A stretch of 41,622 bases of DNA from Deltaproteobacteria bacterium. GTDB lineage: Bacteria; JAMCPX01. Below are positions 17,763-28,371 of this stretch, one piece after another. The stretch spans positions 1-41,622 of the forward strand of contig JAMCVD010000108.1 in assembly GCA_023381995.1 (NCBI GenBank), in the 5' to 3' direction. The translations under genes were made by a program, and so were the position numbers. How positions within the stretch are numbered: position 1 is the stretch's first letter; each line of letters begins with the position of its first letter. A model generated the notes under the pieces. That model did not search any database. It was not told the DNA's origin and saw nothing but the letters and a program-made list of their open reading frames with translations.

Positions 17763-18011
17763 ATGATTTACGAGTTTCAATGCGATGAGTGCAATAGTGT
17801 ATTTGAAGTGAGGGCGTCACTGGCGGAAAAAGAGAAGGGACTGAAGCCGGAGTGCCCTGAGTGCCATTCGCGGAAGGCCCGCCGGCTTATGACCGCGTTT
17901 GCCGTGGGCGCCCCGGGGCATGATTCGGCTTACGGCGGTTCCGGTGGGTCGGATCACGCGCACGGATGCTCCGGCTGCTCGTCTGGCTCGTGCTCCTCCT
18001 GCGGACATTGA
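17763..18011 (+). CDS. FmdB-type zinc-ribbon regulatory protein
   Basis: 82 residues. An N-terminal zinc ribbon has YEFQCDECNSVFE and PECPECHSRKARRLM (two CxxC knuckles), typical of the FmdB/CxxC-CxxC-SSSS family. The tail is Gly/Ser-rich with His and further Cys (HAHGCSGC, CSSCGH), perhaps a second metal site. Function is poorly defined. AAAGGA lies 6 nt before the ATG. It stands alone between pyrF and the ATP synthase operon. Confidence 0.82.
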   Translation: MIYEFQCDECNSVFEVRASLAEKEKGLKPECPECHSRKARRLMTAFAVGAPGHDSAYGGSGGSDHAHGCSGCSSGSCSSCGH

Positions 18012-18057
18012 TCATATTGCATGGTGTATACAGGAAGAACAGCGTTTGTAAAAAGCC

Positions 18058-18084
18058 TTGACAAGGCCTGTCCTATTCTATAAC
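18058..18084 (+). promoter_or_regulatory. Possible promoter of the ATP synthase operon
   Basis: A perfect TTGACA (18058-18063) is followed after 15 bp by TATAAC (18079-18084), about 40 bp before the atpF' ATG at 18125. The spacing is short for sigma-70, so the -10 may be offset by a base or two. It lies in the 113-bp gap after fmdB. Confidence 0.35.
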
Positions 18085-18124
18085 ACAAAACAAAAAAGAA
18101 AAATAATAGAAGAGATATATACCA

Positions 18125-18544
18125 ATGCATGTAAACATACACTTATTATTGATACAACTGGCTGTATTCTGTGCAGTGTGGTTTTTGCTGAGCCGGATAT
18201 TTTTCAGACCCTTTTCCATGATTTATGAGAAGAGGAGCTCGAAGACCACGAAGGCAATCGAGGAGGCCAGACTTCTCAACAAGGAGTCCGAGGACATGGA
18301 GGGCGAGCTGAGGACGAAGATAAACGAGGCCGTCAGGACGGCCGACAACCTCAGGAAGTCCGGCGTGGAAGAGGCGAAGAAGAGGCGCGAAGATATGCTG
18401 AGGCAGGCCAACGAGGCCATGCAGGGACAGCTAAAGTCCATGGTGGAGCGGATCGAGAAGGAGAAGGCCGAGATCTTCGATAGATTAAACGCGGAAATCA
18501 GCCAGTTTATCCCCATGATTTCTAAAAAAATGATGCTGCAATGA
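18125..18544 (+). CDS. atpF': ATP synthase b' subunit (F0 peripheral stalk)
   Basis: 139 residues: one N-terminal membrane helix (about 4-25, LLLIQLAVFCAVWFLLSRIF) and a long charged coiled coil to the end. It is one of two b-type stalk subunits joining F0 to F1; the first of the tandem pair is conventionally b'. Its stop overlaps the next start (ATGA). No a or c subunit gene precedes it. Confidence 0.88.
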   Translation: MHVNIHLLLIQLAVFCAVWFLLSRIFFRPFSMIYEKRSSKTTKAIEEARLLNKESEDMEGELRTKINEAVRTADNLRKSGVEEAKKRREDMLRQANEAMQGQLKSMVERIEKEKAEIFDRLNAEISQFIPMISKKMMLQ

Positions 18545-19086
18545 GGAAGATTCTATTGACTTTGTTTGGTTTGTTTTCGATGCCATCGATAGCGCGGGCA
18601 GGCGAGGGTGGCTTCTTTACCATGAACCTCGCGTGGTCTTTTATAAACTTTATCATCCTTGTCGCCGGCTTCGTGTATCTCTACCGGCGGTTTCACGGGG
18701 AGAAGTTCTTCAAGACGAGGAAGGACAATATCGAGAAGCTGATCAGCGAGGCGATGGACGTGAAACAGAAGGCGGTACAGAGGCACGACGAGATAGTCAA
18801 GCAGTTGAATGCGTTCGGCAGTACCAGGAAGCAAATTATCGACGACATGAACTCCAGGGCAGAGAAAGAGAAGCGTGCAGTCCTCGACGAGGGACAGGAG
18901 ATGATCGAGAGGATAAAAAGGGAAGGGCAGCGCATCGTCGATGCCGAGGTCCAGAAGGCGAAGGGACTGATAAGCGGCTATCTGCAGGCCCGACTGTATG
19001 AGCTTTCAAAAGAACATATAGAGAAGTCGATGGACAGGGATTCGCAGAAGCATGTTGCAGACAGCTTTATCAGGAAGATAAAATGA
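18541..19086 (+). CDS. atpF: ATP synthase b subunit (F0 peripheral stalk)
   Basis: 181 residues: a cleavable signal-like N-terminus (about 1-20, ending IARAGEGG), then the membrane helix (about 28-50, AWSFINFIILVAGFVYLYRR) and a Lys/Glu-rich coiled coil. The extra signal-like segment before the membrane helix is also seen in b subunits of other delta-type bacteria. It overlaps atpF' and atpH by 4 bp each. Confidence 0.92.
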   Translation: MRKILLTLFGLFSMPSIARAGEGGFFTMNLAWSFINFIILVAGFVYLYRRFHGEKFFKTRKDNIEKLISEAMDVKQKAVQRHDEIVKQLNAFGSTRKQIIDDMNSRAEKEKRAVLDEGQEMIERIKREGQRIVDAEVQKAKGLISGYLQARLYELSKEHIEKSMDRDSQKHVADSFIRKIK

Positions 19087-19613
19087 ACGTTGGCATTCGA
19101 TACGCGAAGGCGCTCTTCGAGCTGGCGGAACAGCACGGTACGATCGATCGGTTCATGCAAGAGCTCAGCGAGATACGGGAGCTGTTTTCCGGGAACGAGG
19201 AGCTGGGGGGCATCTTCTATAACCGATTGATCGACAGGACCAGGAAGATCAAGGTCCTGTCCGATGTGTATGATAGGCTGTATCTGTCAAAAGAGGTGAA
19301 GAACCTGCTCGTCCTCCTGATAGATGGGGGCAGGGAAAAAAGTCTTGGCGACGTGGTCGCTGCGTATGAGCAGATGTCCTATGATTATAAAGGCCTCGTA
19401 AAAGCGGAAGTATACAGTGCTTATGACATTACGCCTGAGGAGATGGACGCCCTGAAAGCGAAGATAAAGGCGCTTTTCAACAGGGAGCCGGTACTGTCGG
19501 TAAACAGGGACAGCTCGGTCATCGGCGGTATAAAACTAAAGGTCGGCTGGACGGTATACGACGGGACCATCAGGACGAACTTGATGGGCTTTATGGGCTC
19601 GATCAAGGTATAG
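19083..19613 (+). CDS. atpH: ATP synthase delta subunit
   Basis: 176-residue F1 delta (OSCP) subunit that caps the alpha3beta3 head and binds the b stalk. The N-terminal helical domain starts VGIRYAKALFELAEQHG, and the C-terminal signature is VNRDSSVIGGIKLKVGWTVYD, diagnostic for the family. It overlaps atpF by 4 bp and is followed 28 bp later by atpA. Confidence 0.95.
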   Translation: MNVGIRYAKALFELAEQHGTIDRFMQELSEIRELFSGNEELGGIFYNRLIDRTRKIKVLSDVYDRLYLSKEVKNLLVLLIDGGREKSLGDVVAAYEQMSYDYKGLVKAEVYSAYDITPEEMDALKAKIKALFNREPVLSVNRDSSVIGGIKLKVGWTVYDGTIRTNLMGFMGSIKV

Positions 19614-19641
19614 ATGATACGACGAGCATAAGGAGATAAAG

Positions 19642-21162
19642 ATGGCTTTAGGAATACGGTATGATGAGATAACGAGTATTATAAAAGAGCGGCTCGAAGG
19701 CTATGACTACAGGGTCGAGAAGGCCGAGATAGGCACGGTGATATCCGTGGGAGACGGCATCGTGAGGGCCTACGGGCTCGAAAAGGTCATGGCGGGCGAG
19801 CTGGTCGAATTCGAAGACGGCACAAAAGGGCTTGTCCTTAACCTCGAGGAGGAAAGCGTCGGCATATCGGTCATGGGGGAGGTAACGGGCATCAAGGAAG
19901 GCCAGACCGTAAAAAGGCTTTCCAGGATAATGGAGGTGCCCGTGGGCGACGATATGATCGGGAGGGTGATCAATCCGCTCGGAGAGCCCATAGACGGGAA
20001 AGGCCCCATACGGTCGAAGGAGCGCAGGAAGGTCGAGATAAAGGCACCGGGCATTGTCATGCGTCAGCATGTCAAGGAGCCGCTCCAGACGGGCATAAAG
20101 GCCATAGACTCGATGATCCCCATAGGGAGAGGGCAGAGGGAGCTCATCATAGGAGACAGGCAGACAGGCAAGACCGCGGTCGTCCTCGATACCATCATAA
20201 ACCAGAAGGGCAAGAACATCGTCTGTATCTATGTGGCGATAGGCCAGAAGCAGTCCACGGTCGCTCAGGTGGTTGACAAGCTGGCGCAGTACGGTGCAAT
20301 GGACTATACGATCATCGTTTCCGCCACGGCGAGCGAGCCCGCCCCGCTCCAGTACATAGCGCCGTACTCCGGGTGCACCATCGGCGAGCATTACAGGGAC
20401 AACGGCAGGCATGCCGTCATATTCTACGACGACCTCTCGAAGCACGCGGTGGCGTATCGGCAGCTTTCCCTGCTCCTCAGGAGGCCCCCGGGAAGAGAGG
20501 CGTTTCCGGGCGACGTGTTCTATCTGCACTCGCGTCTTCTTGAGAGGGCCGCGAAGCTCTCGGACAAGCGGGGAGGGGGCTCGTTGACGGCGATACCCAT
20601 AATCGAGACGCAGGCGGGCGATGTCTCCGCCTATATCCCGACGAACGTGATCTCCATAACCGACGGACAAATATTTCTTGAGACGGACCTGTTCTATGCA
20701 GGCATAAGGCCAGCGGTCAATGTCGGGATATCAGTATCGAGGGTCGGCGGCGATGCACAGGTCAAGGCCATGAAGCAGGTCGCAGGCAGGCTGAGGCTCG
20801 AGCTCGCGCAGTACAGGGAGATGGCGGCGTTCTCGCAGTTTGCGTCCGACCTCGACAAGGCCACCCAGATGCAGTTGAACCGCGGCGCCCGGCTTACGGA
20901 ACTCCTGAAGCAGTCCCAGTATAAACCCGTTGCGGTCGAGGAGCAGATACTCAGCATCTTTTCAGGGACGAACGGCTATCTCGATGGCTATCCGGTCGAA
21001 GCGGTCGGCAGGTACGAGAGAGAGATGCTGGCATTCGTCCGGGCGAAGTACCCGGACATACTGAAGACGATCGCGGACAAGAAGTCACTCGATGACAACC
21101 TCAGGAAATCGATACAGGAAGCACTCGATAAGTTCAAGTCGGAGTTCGACCCCAAGGGATAG
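19642..21162 (+). CDS. atpA: ATP synthase alpha subunit
   Basis: 506-residue non-catalytic nucleotide-binding F1 subunit. Walker A is GDRQTGKTA (about 170-178), and the signature [17 protein letters not shown] (about 356) is the conserved F1 alpha motif including the arginine finger. AAGGAG precedes the ATG. Length and motifs are complete. Confidence 0.98.
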   Translation: MALGIRYDEITSIIKERLEGYDYRVEKAEIGTVISVGDGIVRAYGLEKVMAGELVEFEDGTKGLVLNLEEESVGISVMGEVTGIKEGQTVKRLSRIMEVPVGDDMIGRVINPLGEPIDGKGPIRSKERRKVEIKAPGIVMRQHVKEPLQTGIKAIDSMIPIGRGQRELIIGDRQTGKTAVVLDTIINQKGKNIVCIYVAIGQKQSTVAQVVDKLAQYGAMDYTIIVSATASEPAPLQYIAPYSGCTIGEHYRDNGRHAVIFYDDLSKHAVAYRQLSLLLRRPPGREAFPGDVFYLHSRLLERAAKLSDKRGGGSLTAIPIIETQAGDVSAYIPTNVISITDGQIFLETDLFYAGIRPAVNVGISVSRVGGDAQVKAMKQVAGRLRLELAQYREMAAFSQFASDLDKATQMQLNRGARLTELLKQSQYKPVAVEEQILSIFSGTNGYLDGYPVEAVGRYEREMLAFVRAKYPDILKTIADKKSLDDNLRKSIQEALDKFKSEFDPKG

Positions 21163-21164
21163 AG

Positions 21165-23473
<2,309 letters not shown>

Positions 23474-23474
23474 C

Positions 23475-23894
23475 ATGTCTTTGAGATTGACGATCATAAC
23501 ACCGGAGAAGGTGATAATAGACAGAGACGTCGACGAGGTCATCGCACCAGGGTGGCTCGGGGAATTCGGTGTGCTGCCCGGGCATGCACGGTTTATAACC
23601 CTGTTAAGGATCGGCGAACTCATCTACCGGTTCGGCCCCGAGGAGAAGCACCTCGCTTTAAATTGGGGGTTTGCCGAGGTAAATCAGGCCAGAATGACGG
23701 TGCTTGTGGAGACCGCTGAGTTCGATCAGGACATCGACTACAAGCGCGCGCTCGCGGCAAGGCAGCGGGCGGAGGAAGAGCTCAAGAAGATCACCACCAT
23801 GACGGACGCACAGTACGAGGCCATCGAGGCCGCCCTGAAGAGGGCATTGCTCAGGCTGGAAATATATCAGAAGTACAGCAAACGTCCGCAGTGA
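23475..23894 (+). CDS. atpC: ATP synthase epsilon subunit
   Basis: 139-residue regulatory F1 subunit. The N-terminal beta sandwich contains ITPEKVIIDRDVDEVIAPG and LGEFGVLPGHARFITLL; the C-terminal helical hairpin is Ala/Glu-rich (RALAARQRAEEELKK). It begins 1 bp after atpD and is the last gene before a strong terminator. Confidence 0.96.
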   Translation: MSLRLTIITPEKVIIDRDVDEVIAPGWLGEFGVLPGHARFITLLRIGELIYRFGPEEKHLALNWGFAEVNQARMTVLVETAEFDQDIDYKRALAARQRAEEELKKITTMTDAQYEAIEAALKRALLRLEIYQKYSKRPQ

Positions 23895-23929
23895 TGAAGG
23901 GCGAAGATAGAAGTCCTGGTGGACGGCAC

Positions 23930-23954
23930 GCCCCTTTCGCTGAAAGGGGCTTTG
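23930..23954 (+). terminator. Rho-independent terminator after atpC
   Basis: Perfect 9-bp stem GCCCCTTTC / GAAAGGGGC with loop GCT, followed by TTTG. It lies 36 bp after the atpC stop and closes the ATP synthase operon. Confidence 0.8.
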
Positions 23955-24034
23955 TCCGACCAGGCCTCCCCGGGGAACCAGCAATAATAATCTGTTGACA
24001 GGTGGCGATTTACAGTATTACATAAACAATTCAA

Positions 24035-24727
24035 ATGGATACGTCGAGCTTAAAAGAATTTATTTTGCTCATACCCGTCATACTGTTTTCTCTGACCGTG
24101 CATGAGGTATCGCACGGCTACATGGCCGACAGGTACGGCGATCCCACTGCACGGGCGACGGGCAGGCTGACCCTTAATCCCATTGCGCACCTGGATCCTA
24201 TAGGCACACTCCTGCTTTTCATAGCGCATTTCGGCTGGGCCAAGCCTGTTATGGTCAACCCTTACAACCTGAACGACCCTAAGAAGGACATGATATGGAT
24301 ATCCCTTGCCGGGCCGGGGGCAAACTTCGCTCTCGCACTGGTAGCGGGGATCATTATCAGGATCACGCTACCGCACCTTGGCATGATCGACCCATCGAAC
24401 CTGCTGACGTCGTCCCTGTACTCCATACTCATACTTACGCTGCAGATAAACCTTGCACTCGGACTATTTAATCTTATCCCGATACCACCCCTCGACGGGG
24501 CGAAGGTGCTGTTCGGCCTATTGCCGTATCACATGGAAGATAAATTCGCATGGCTCGAAAGGTACGGGATGGTCGTTCTGCTTGCGCTGTTCGTCCTCGA
24601 CAGCTTTACCCCTATAAAGATCATTACGCTCCTGATATGGCTGCCGGCCGATCTACTTTCCTACCTCTTTTCCGGGCGATCGCTTTTTTACCTGTTAAAC
24701 ATACTCAGTGTGCTGTTGGGCGCATAG
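24035..24727 (+). CDS. Site-2 protease family (M50) membrane metalloprotease
   Basis: 230-residue multi-pass membrane protein. The zinc motif HEVSHG (about 23-28, HExxH) lies in the first hydrophobic segment and is followed by YGDPTARATGRLTLNPIAHLDPIG. The third ligand region is IPIPPLDGAKVLFGLLP (about 149). This is the compact M50 type without a PDZ domain, which cleaves membrane-embedded substrates; the substrate is unknown. In many delta-type genomes this family sits beside scpA-scpB, as here. No clear ribosome-binding site is seen before the ATG. Confidence 0.9.
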   Translation: MDTSSLKEFILLIPVILFSLTVHEVSHGYMADRYGDPTARATGRLTLNPIAHLDPIGTLLLFIAHFGWAKPVMVNPYNLNDPKKDMIWISLAGPGANFALALVAGIIIRITLPHLGMIDPSNLLTSSLYSILILTLQINLALGLFNLIPIPPLDGAKVLFGLLPYHMEDKFAWLERYGMVVLLALFVLDSFTPIKIITLLIWLPADLLSYLFSGRSLFYLLNILSVLLGA

Positions 24728-24748
24728 CGCTCTGGGGGAATCGTCGGT

Positions 24749-25459
24749 ATGGAGGAAAATTACAGGGTAAAGCTGGAGATATTCGAGGGCCCGCTTGACC
24801 TTCTGCTTTTTCTCATAAAGCGCAACGAGCTCGATATCTATGACATACCGATCTCGTTTATCACGGAGCAGTACCTCGTATATCTCGGTATGATGCAGGT
24901 CCTGAACGTAGAGCTTGCATCGGAATTCCTCGTGATCGCCGCGACGCTGCTCGAGATAAAGGCACGGATGCTCATACCGACCCTTGTGGAGAAGGAGGAC
25001 GAGGCCGAGGACCCGAGGCTCGAGCTTACGAACAGGCTGCTCGAATATCAGCGCTTCAAGAATGCGGCAATCCAGCTCAACAGCCGTGATATGCTGTACA
25101 GAGACACGTTTACGAGGGGCATACACGAGGACGTCGATGCAGACGCCGCACCGCCGAATATAGACGCCGATGTCTACGACCTGCTCGTTGCCTTCAAGTC
25201 GCTCATGGACAGGGCCAGGGGAGAGAAGATAGCCTATATGGCTGTCGAGAGGATAAGCGTCGCACAGAGAATAAATGATATCATGGAGCGGATAGGCATC
25301 GCCAAAAGTGTGGCTTTCGATACGCTGCTGCCCCGGGACTACACACGGATGGACATTGTGATAACCATCCTTGCAATCCTTGAGCTTTTGAGGCTAAGGA
25401 TGCTACGATGCGATCAGAGGGAGCCGTTCGGGCCCATATGGCTGTATATGCAGGAGTAA
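24749..25459 (+). CDS. scpA: Segregation and condensation protein A
   Basis: 236-residue kleisin subunit of the SMC-ScpAB condensin, needed for chromosome compaction and segregation. The N-terminus has the hallmark VKLEIFEGPLDLLLFLIKR, followed by ASEFLVIAATLLEIKARMLI. The C-terminal winged helix (FDTLLPRDYTRMDIVITIL) binds the SMC head. scpB follows 6 bp later. Confidence 0.96.
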   Translation: MEENYRVKLEIFEGPLDLLLFLIKRNELDIYDIPISFITEQYLVYLGMMQVLNVELASEFLVIAATLLEIKARMLIPTLVEKEDEAEDPRLELTNRLLEYQRFKNAAIQLNSRDMLYRDTFTRGIHEDVDADAAPPNIDADVYDLLVAFKSLMDRARGEKIAYMAVERISVAQRINDIMERIGIAKSVAFDTLLPRDYTRMDIVITILAILELLRLRMLRCDQREPFGPIWLYMQE

Positions 25460-25465
25460 GGGGGT

Positions 25466-26080
25466 ATGGAAAAGGACAGACTCATAGCGATAATAGAGGC
25501 GCTCATTTTTGCATCGGACAGGCCGCTGAAGACGAAGTACATCGAGCAGGTTCTGTCCATTGTAGACCTGGGCGACATTACGATCGATGGGCTCATGGAG
25601 GCGCTGAGGACAAGGTATGGCACGGACAGCGCGGGCATTGAGCTTGTAGAGGTCGCAGAAGGGTGGCAGTTCAGGACAAGACCGCAGCTCTCGGATTGGG
25701 TAAAAAGACTGAACATCGTTAAGCCTGCCAAGCTATCGATGCCCGCCGTGGAGACATTGTCCATCGTAGCCTACCGGCAGCCCGTTACGCATGCGGAGAT
25801 CGACTATGTAAGGGGGGTCGACAGCGGCGGGGTAATCAAGACCTTGCTCGATAGAAGGCTCATCAAGATCGTCGGTAAAAAGGAGCTGCCGGGCAGGCCC
25901 CTCGTTTACGGGACGACGCAGGAGTTCCTCGAGGTGTTCGGTCTGAAGGACATTTCGGCGCTCCCCAGCCTGCAGGACATAAAGCAGATTGGCTCCGCGG
26001 AAGAGGAACTCGAGAGAGATCAGGCGGAGCTTCCCCTTGCAGCGAATAAACCGGGCGAAGGGCCGGATGATGAAGAGTAG
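25466..26080 (+). CDS. scpB: Segregation and condensation protein B
   Basis: 204-residue kite subunit that binds ScpA as a dimer. Two winged-helix domains are visible: IEALIFASDRPLKTKYIEQVL (first) and SIVAYRQPVTHAEIDYVRG (second, the family signature). A run of G's (AAGGGGG) just before the ATG serves as ribosome-binding site. The acidic tail ends in GPDDEE. Confidence 0.95.
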   Translation: MEKDRLIAIIEALIFASDRPLKTKYIEQVLSIVDLGDITIDGLMEALRTRYGTDSAGIELVEVAEGWQFRTRPQLSDWVKRLNIVKPAKLSMPAVETLSIVAYRQPVTHAEIDYVRGVDSGGVIKTLLDRRLIKIVGKKELPGRPLVYGTTQEFLEVFGLKDISALPSLQDIKQIGSAEEELERDQAELPLAANKPGEGPDDEE

Positions 26081-26122
26081 GGGAAGTTTACGAACCGCCC
26101 CCCCACAAGACGTCGAATAAAA

Positions 26123-26726
26123 ATGCTGACGGACAAGCGCTATTCGCATATCGCCGGCATAGACGAGGTCGGAAGGGGCCCTCTTGCCGGGCCGGTAGTG
26201 GCGTGCGCGATGGTCATACCGGAACCGCTTCAGGTGCACGCTCGTAAAGGACTCGAAGCTCCTGACCCCGGACGCAAGGATAAAGGCTTATCAGTATCTC
26301 CGAAGGTACGCGGTGTCTTTCGGCATCGGTGTCGTGGACGAGCAGACGATCGACAGGATCAATATAAGGAATGCAACGATGCGCGCGATGGAACAGGCCT
26401 TGTCGATGCTGGGTCATACGGTCGAGATCGTACTGATAGACGGGAACATGGAGATCAATACGGACCTGCCGCAGAAGACCATCATTGACGGGGACAGGCT
26501 GCATTTGAGCATTGCATCGGCATCGATAGTGGCGAAGGTCTACAGGGACTTCATCATGGAAAGGTACGATGCGCTGTATCCCGAGTATGGATTTGCCAGG
26601 CACAAAGGCTATGGGACCAGGGAGCATATGAGCGCGCTCACGAAGTACGGTCCCTGTCCTATCCACAGGAGATCGTTCCTGAAGAAGCTCTTCAGCGGTC
26701 AGCTCGACCTGCCGATGGGCACATAA
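26123..26726 (+). pseudogene. rnhB: Ribonuclease HII with a +1 frameshift
   Basis: Removes RNA from RNA-DNA hybrids and misincorporated ribonucleotides. The first frame (from 26123) encodes the catalytic Asp-Glu motif in [20 protein letters not shown], then loses homology. One base later the adjacent frame reads [19 protein letters not shown] and continues through [21 protein letters not shown] and RHKGYGTREH to TAA at 26726. Removing one C at about 26225-26226 (in the run AACCGC) would restore one protein of 200 residues, a normal length, reading [16 protein letters not shown]. All four catalytic acidic residues are present. A sequencing or assembly error is a serious alternative to a true mutation. 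Confidence 0.88.
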
Positions 26727-26738
26727 TGTTTTCCCTGG

Positions 26739-26770
26739 CTTCCCGGCTTTCCATGCCGAAAGGCGGGAAG
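26739..26770. terminator. Hairpin between convergent rnhB and GH5 genes
   Basis: CTTCCCG/CGGGAAG (7 bp), a G-G mismatch, then CTTTC/GAAAG (5 bp) around a 6-nt loop. It lies in the 87-bp convergent gap and may stop transcription from both sides, but neither flank has a long T run. Confidence 0.4.
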
Positions 26771-26813
26771 GTGATCCATGGATCTGTTCCGGATGAAAAA
26801 TTAGTGCGATGGA

Positions 26814-28370
26814 CTAAAACGAAATGCAGGACGGATTGGCTGGATTGCACGGGGCCACCCGTATGGTGTGTGTGGATTGCGGTCCGCGCGTGTAGCTCAG
26901 GATGTCCGAAGAGGCATCGAAGCTCACGGCCCCGTCCGTGGCTGAGACCGTAAAGCCATCCGGGAAGTGCATCCGCGGCAGGAATATCTCCGTCGTACCA
27001 TGCCCGATACCATCCTCCCTGTAGGTATAGCTAAATGTCGTGGTAGTGAAGGATGCCGGGTCCGTTGTTATCGGATAGCTTATGCTGACAGGCGTTCCAG
27101 CGGTCAGCAATGGATACGGCCTTGAGAGCACATCGATGCCATAGAAAACAGGATTACCGTTCTGATCCACAAGTGACCTCGGTGTGCCGTCCGGGTAATA
27201 GGGACTCATATCAGGTCTGGTGGTATCATAAGGCCCGGCCTCGTAGTCGCCGTCGTACGACCACTCGATCCAGCCCGCTGCATAGGTGTCGAGATCGCCC
27301 AGCAGCGTAAGGAAGTAGTCCGCACTGCCCGGCGTGGTATAGTTCACGCCGAATTCTCCTATGAGCCACGGGACCCCCATTGCGATGCCGAGGGACCTGA
27401 GGGCATCGAGGCCCGCTACGATGGAGGACACATCCACAGGGTCTACGGGATAGAAATGGGGCTCGAACAGCAGGTTCGGGAACTGCCGGGGAAAGGTCGT
27501 CTGACTGATACCGGTCTCGAAGTCGCTGAATACGCTGCAGAGTGGATTGGTTGCCTCGAAGGCGATCACATGGTCGGGATCCACCGTCCTTATGCCCTCT
27601 ACCATCTTTTCATAGAACGGCACGAGCGCCTTCTGCTCGAATTCGGTAGTGAAGAGCGGGTAGAGGCCGGGGTATGGCTCGTTCATGATATCGTACCCGA
27701 GTACATTCGCTGTCGTGCCGAACCTCCGGGCGAGTGCCTGCAGTGCCGTGAGGTAGTGTTCCTGGAGCCCGGTGCCGTCCGGCCCGCTCCTGTCGTCCCA
27801 CAGGTCCTGGAACGACTGCCTCACCTGCGGGAGCGTATAGTTGAGCCCCCACAGCGCCACGTTCGCATTGCTGGTGTCTATAGTGCACTGGCTCACATCG
27901 TAGCCCGCAAGGTCGCACGCCCACGGGGGCGCACCGTCACCGTAGCAGAACGACTCGCTGAAGAGGTCCTGGTGCATATCGAGCAGCACCCACAGGCCGT
28001 TGTCTGCGCACATCTGCACCTCTTTTTGGAGCTGATCGAGGTAGCCTGTATCTATGGTGCCGGGCGTTGGCTCGAGCGCGGCCCAGAACACGAGCAGTCT
28101 CACGGCATCGAGCCCCAGGCCTTTCAATACGGAGAAATACTGGTCTGCCGCCTGATCGCTCATCGCCGTGGTGGTAAATGGCAGGTAGGGCGGATGCTTT
28201 GCGGTCTCGCTCACGTTGACGCCATGGACGATGATCACCCTGCCCTGTGTATCCCGCAGCCACGTACCGTCGGACCATACGGCGCCGTGGCTGCTGCTGG
28301 ACGTTTTGGAACCGGAACAGCCCGAAAAGAGCAACAGTACAGAGAGGAGTACGGGGTATGTATACTTCAT
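26814..28370 (-). CDS. GH5 endoglycoceramidase-like lipoprotein
   Basis: Clan GH-A hydrolase related to endoglycoceramidases and glucosylceramidases of GH5, which release glycans from glycosphingolipids or steryl glycosides. The start at 28370 gives the lipoprotein signal MKYTYPVLLSVLLLFSGCSG (lipobox FSGC). The core shows GRVIIVHGVNVSETAKHPPY, the family-typical LLDMHQDLFSE and GAPPWA, the acid/base Glu in DIMNEPYPG, HFYPVD, and the nucleophile Glu in LIGEFGVNY. The C-terminal beta-sandwich begins near SRPYPLLTAGTPV, as in endoglycoceramidase II. A start 12 nt upstream would overlap the GH1 gene. The start lies 1 bp after the GH1 stop, so the two are coupled. Exact substrate is uncertain. 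Confidence 0.85.
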   Translation of the reverse strand: MKYTYPVLLSVLLLFSGCSGSKTSSSSHGAVWSDGTWLRDTQGRVIIVHGVNVSETAKHPPYLPFTTTAMSDQAADQYFSVLKGLGLDAVRLLVFWAALEPTPGTIDTGYLDQLQKEVQMCADNGLWVLLDMHQDLFSESFCYGDGAPPWACDLAGYDVSQCTIDTSNANVALWGLNYTLPQVRQSFQDLWDDRSGPDGTGLQEHYLTALQALARRFGTTANVLGYDIMNEPYPGLYPLFTTEFEQKALVPFYEKMVEGIRTVDPDHVIAFEATNPLCSVFSDFETGISQTTFPRQFPNLLFEPHFYPVDPVDVSSIVAGLDALRSLGIAMGVPWLIGEFGVNYTTPGSADYFLTLLGDLDTYAAGWIEWSYDGDYEAGPYDTTRPDMSPYYPDGTPRSLVDQNGNPVFYGIDVLSRPYPLLTAGTPVSISYPITTDPASFTTTTFSYTYREDGIGHGTTEIFLPRMHFPDGFTVSATDGAVSFDASSDILSYTRGPQSTHTIRVAPCNPANPSCISF

Positions 28371-28371
28371 T

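Noticed and set aside
26726-26953. 75-codon frame after rnhB
   Set aside because: Lies mostly over the 3' end of the convergent GH5 gene and looks like random translation.
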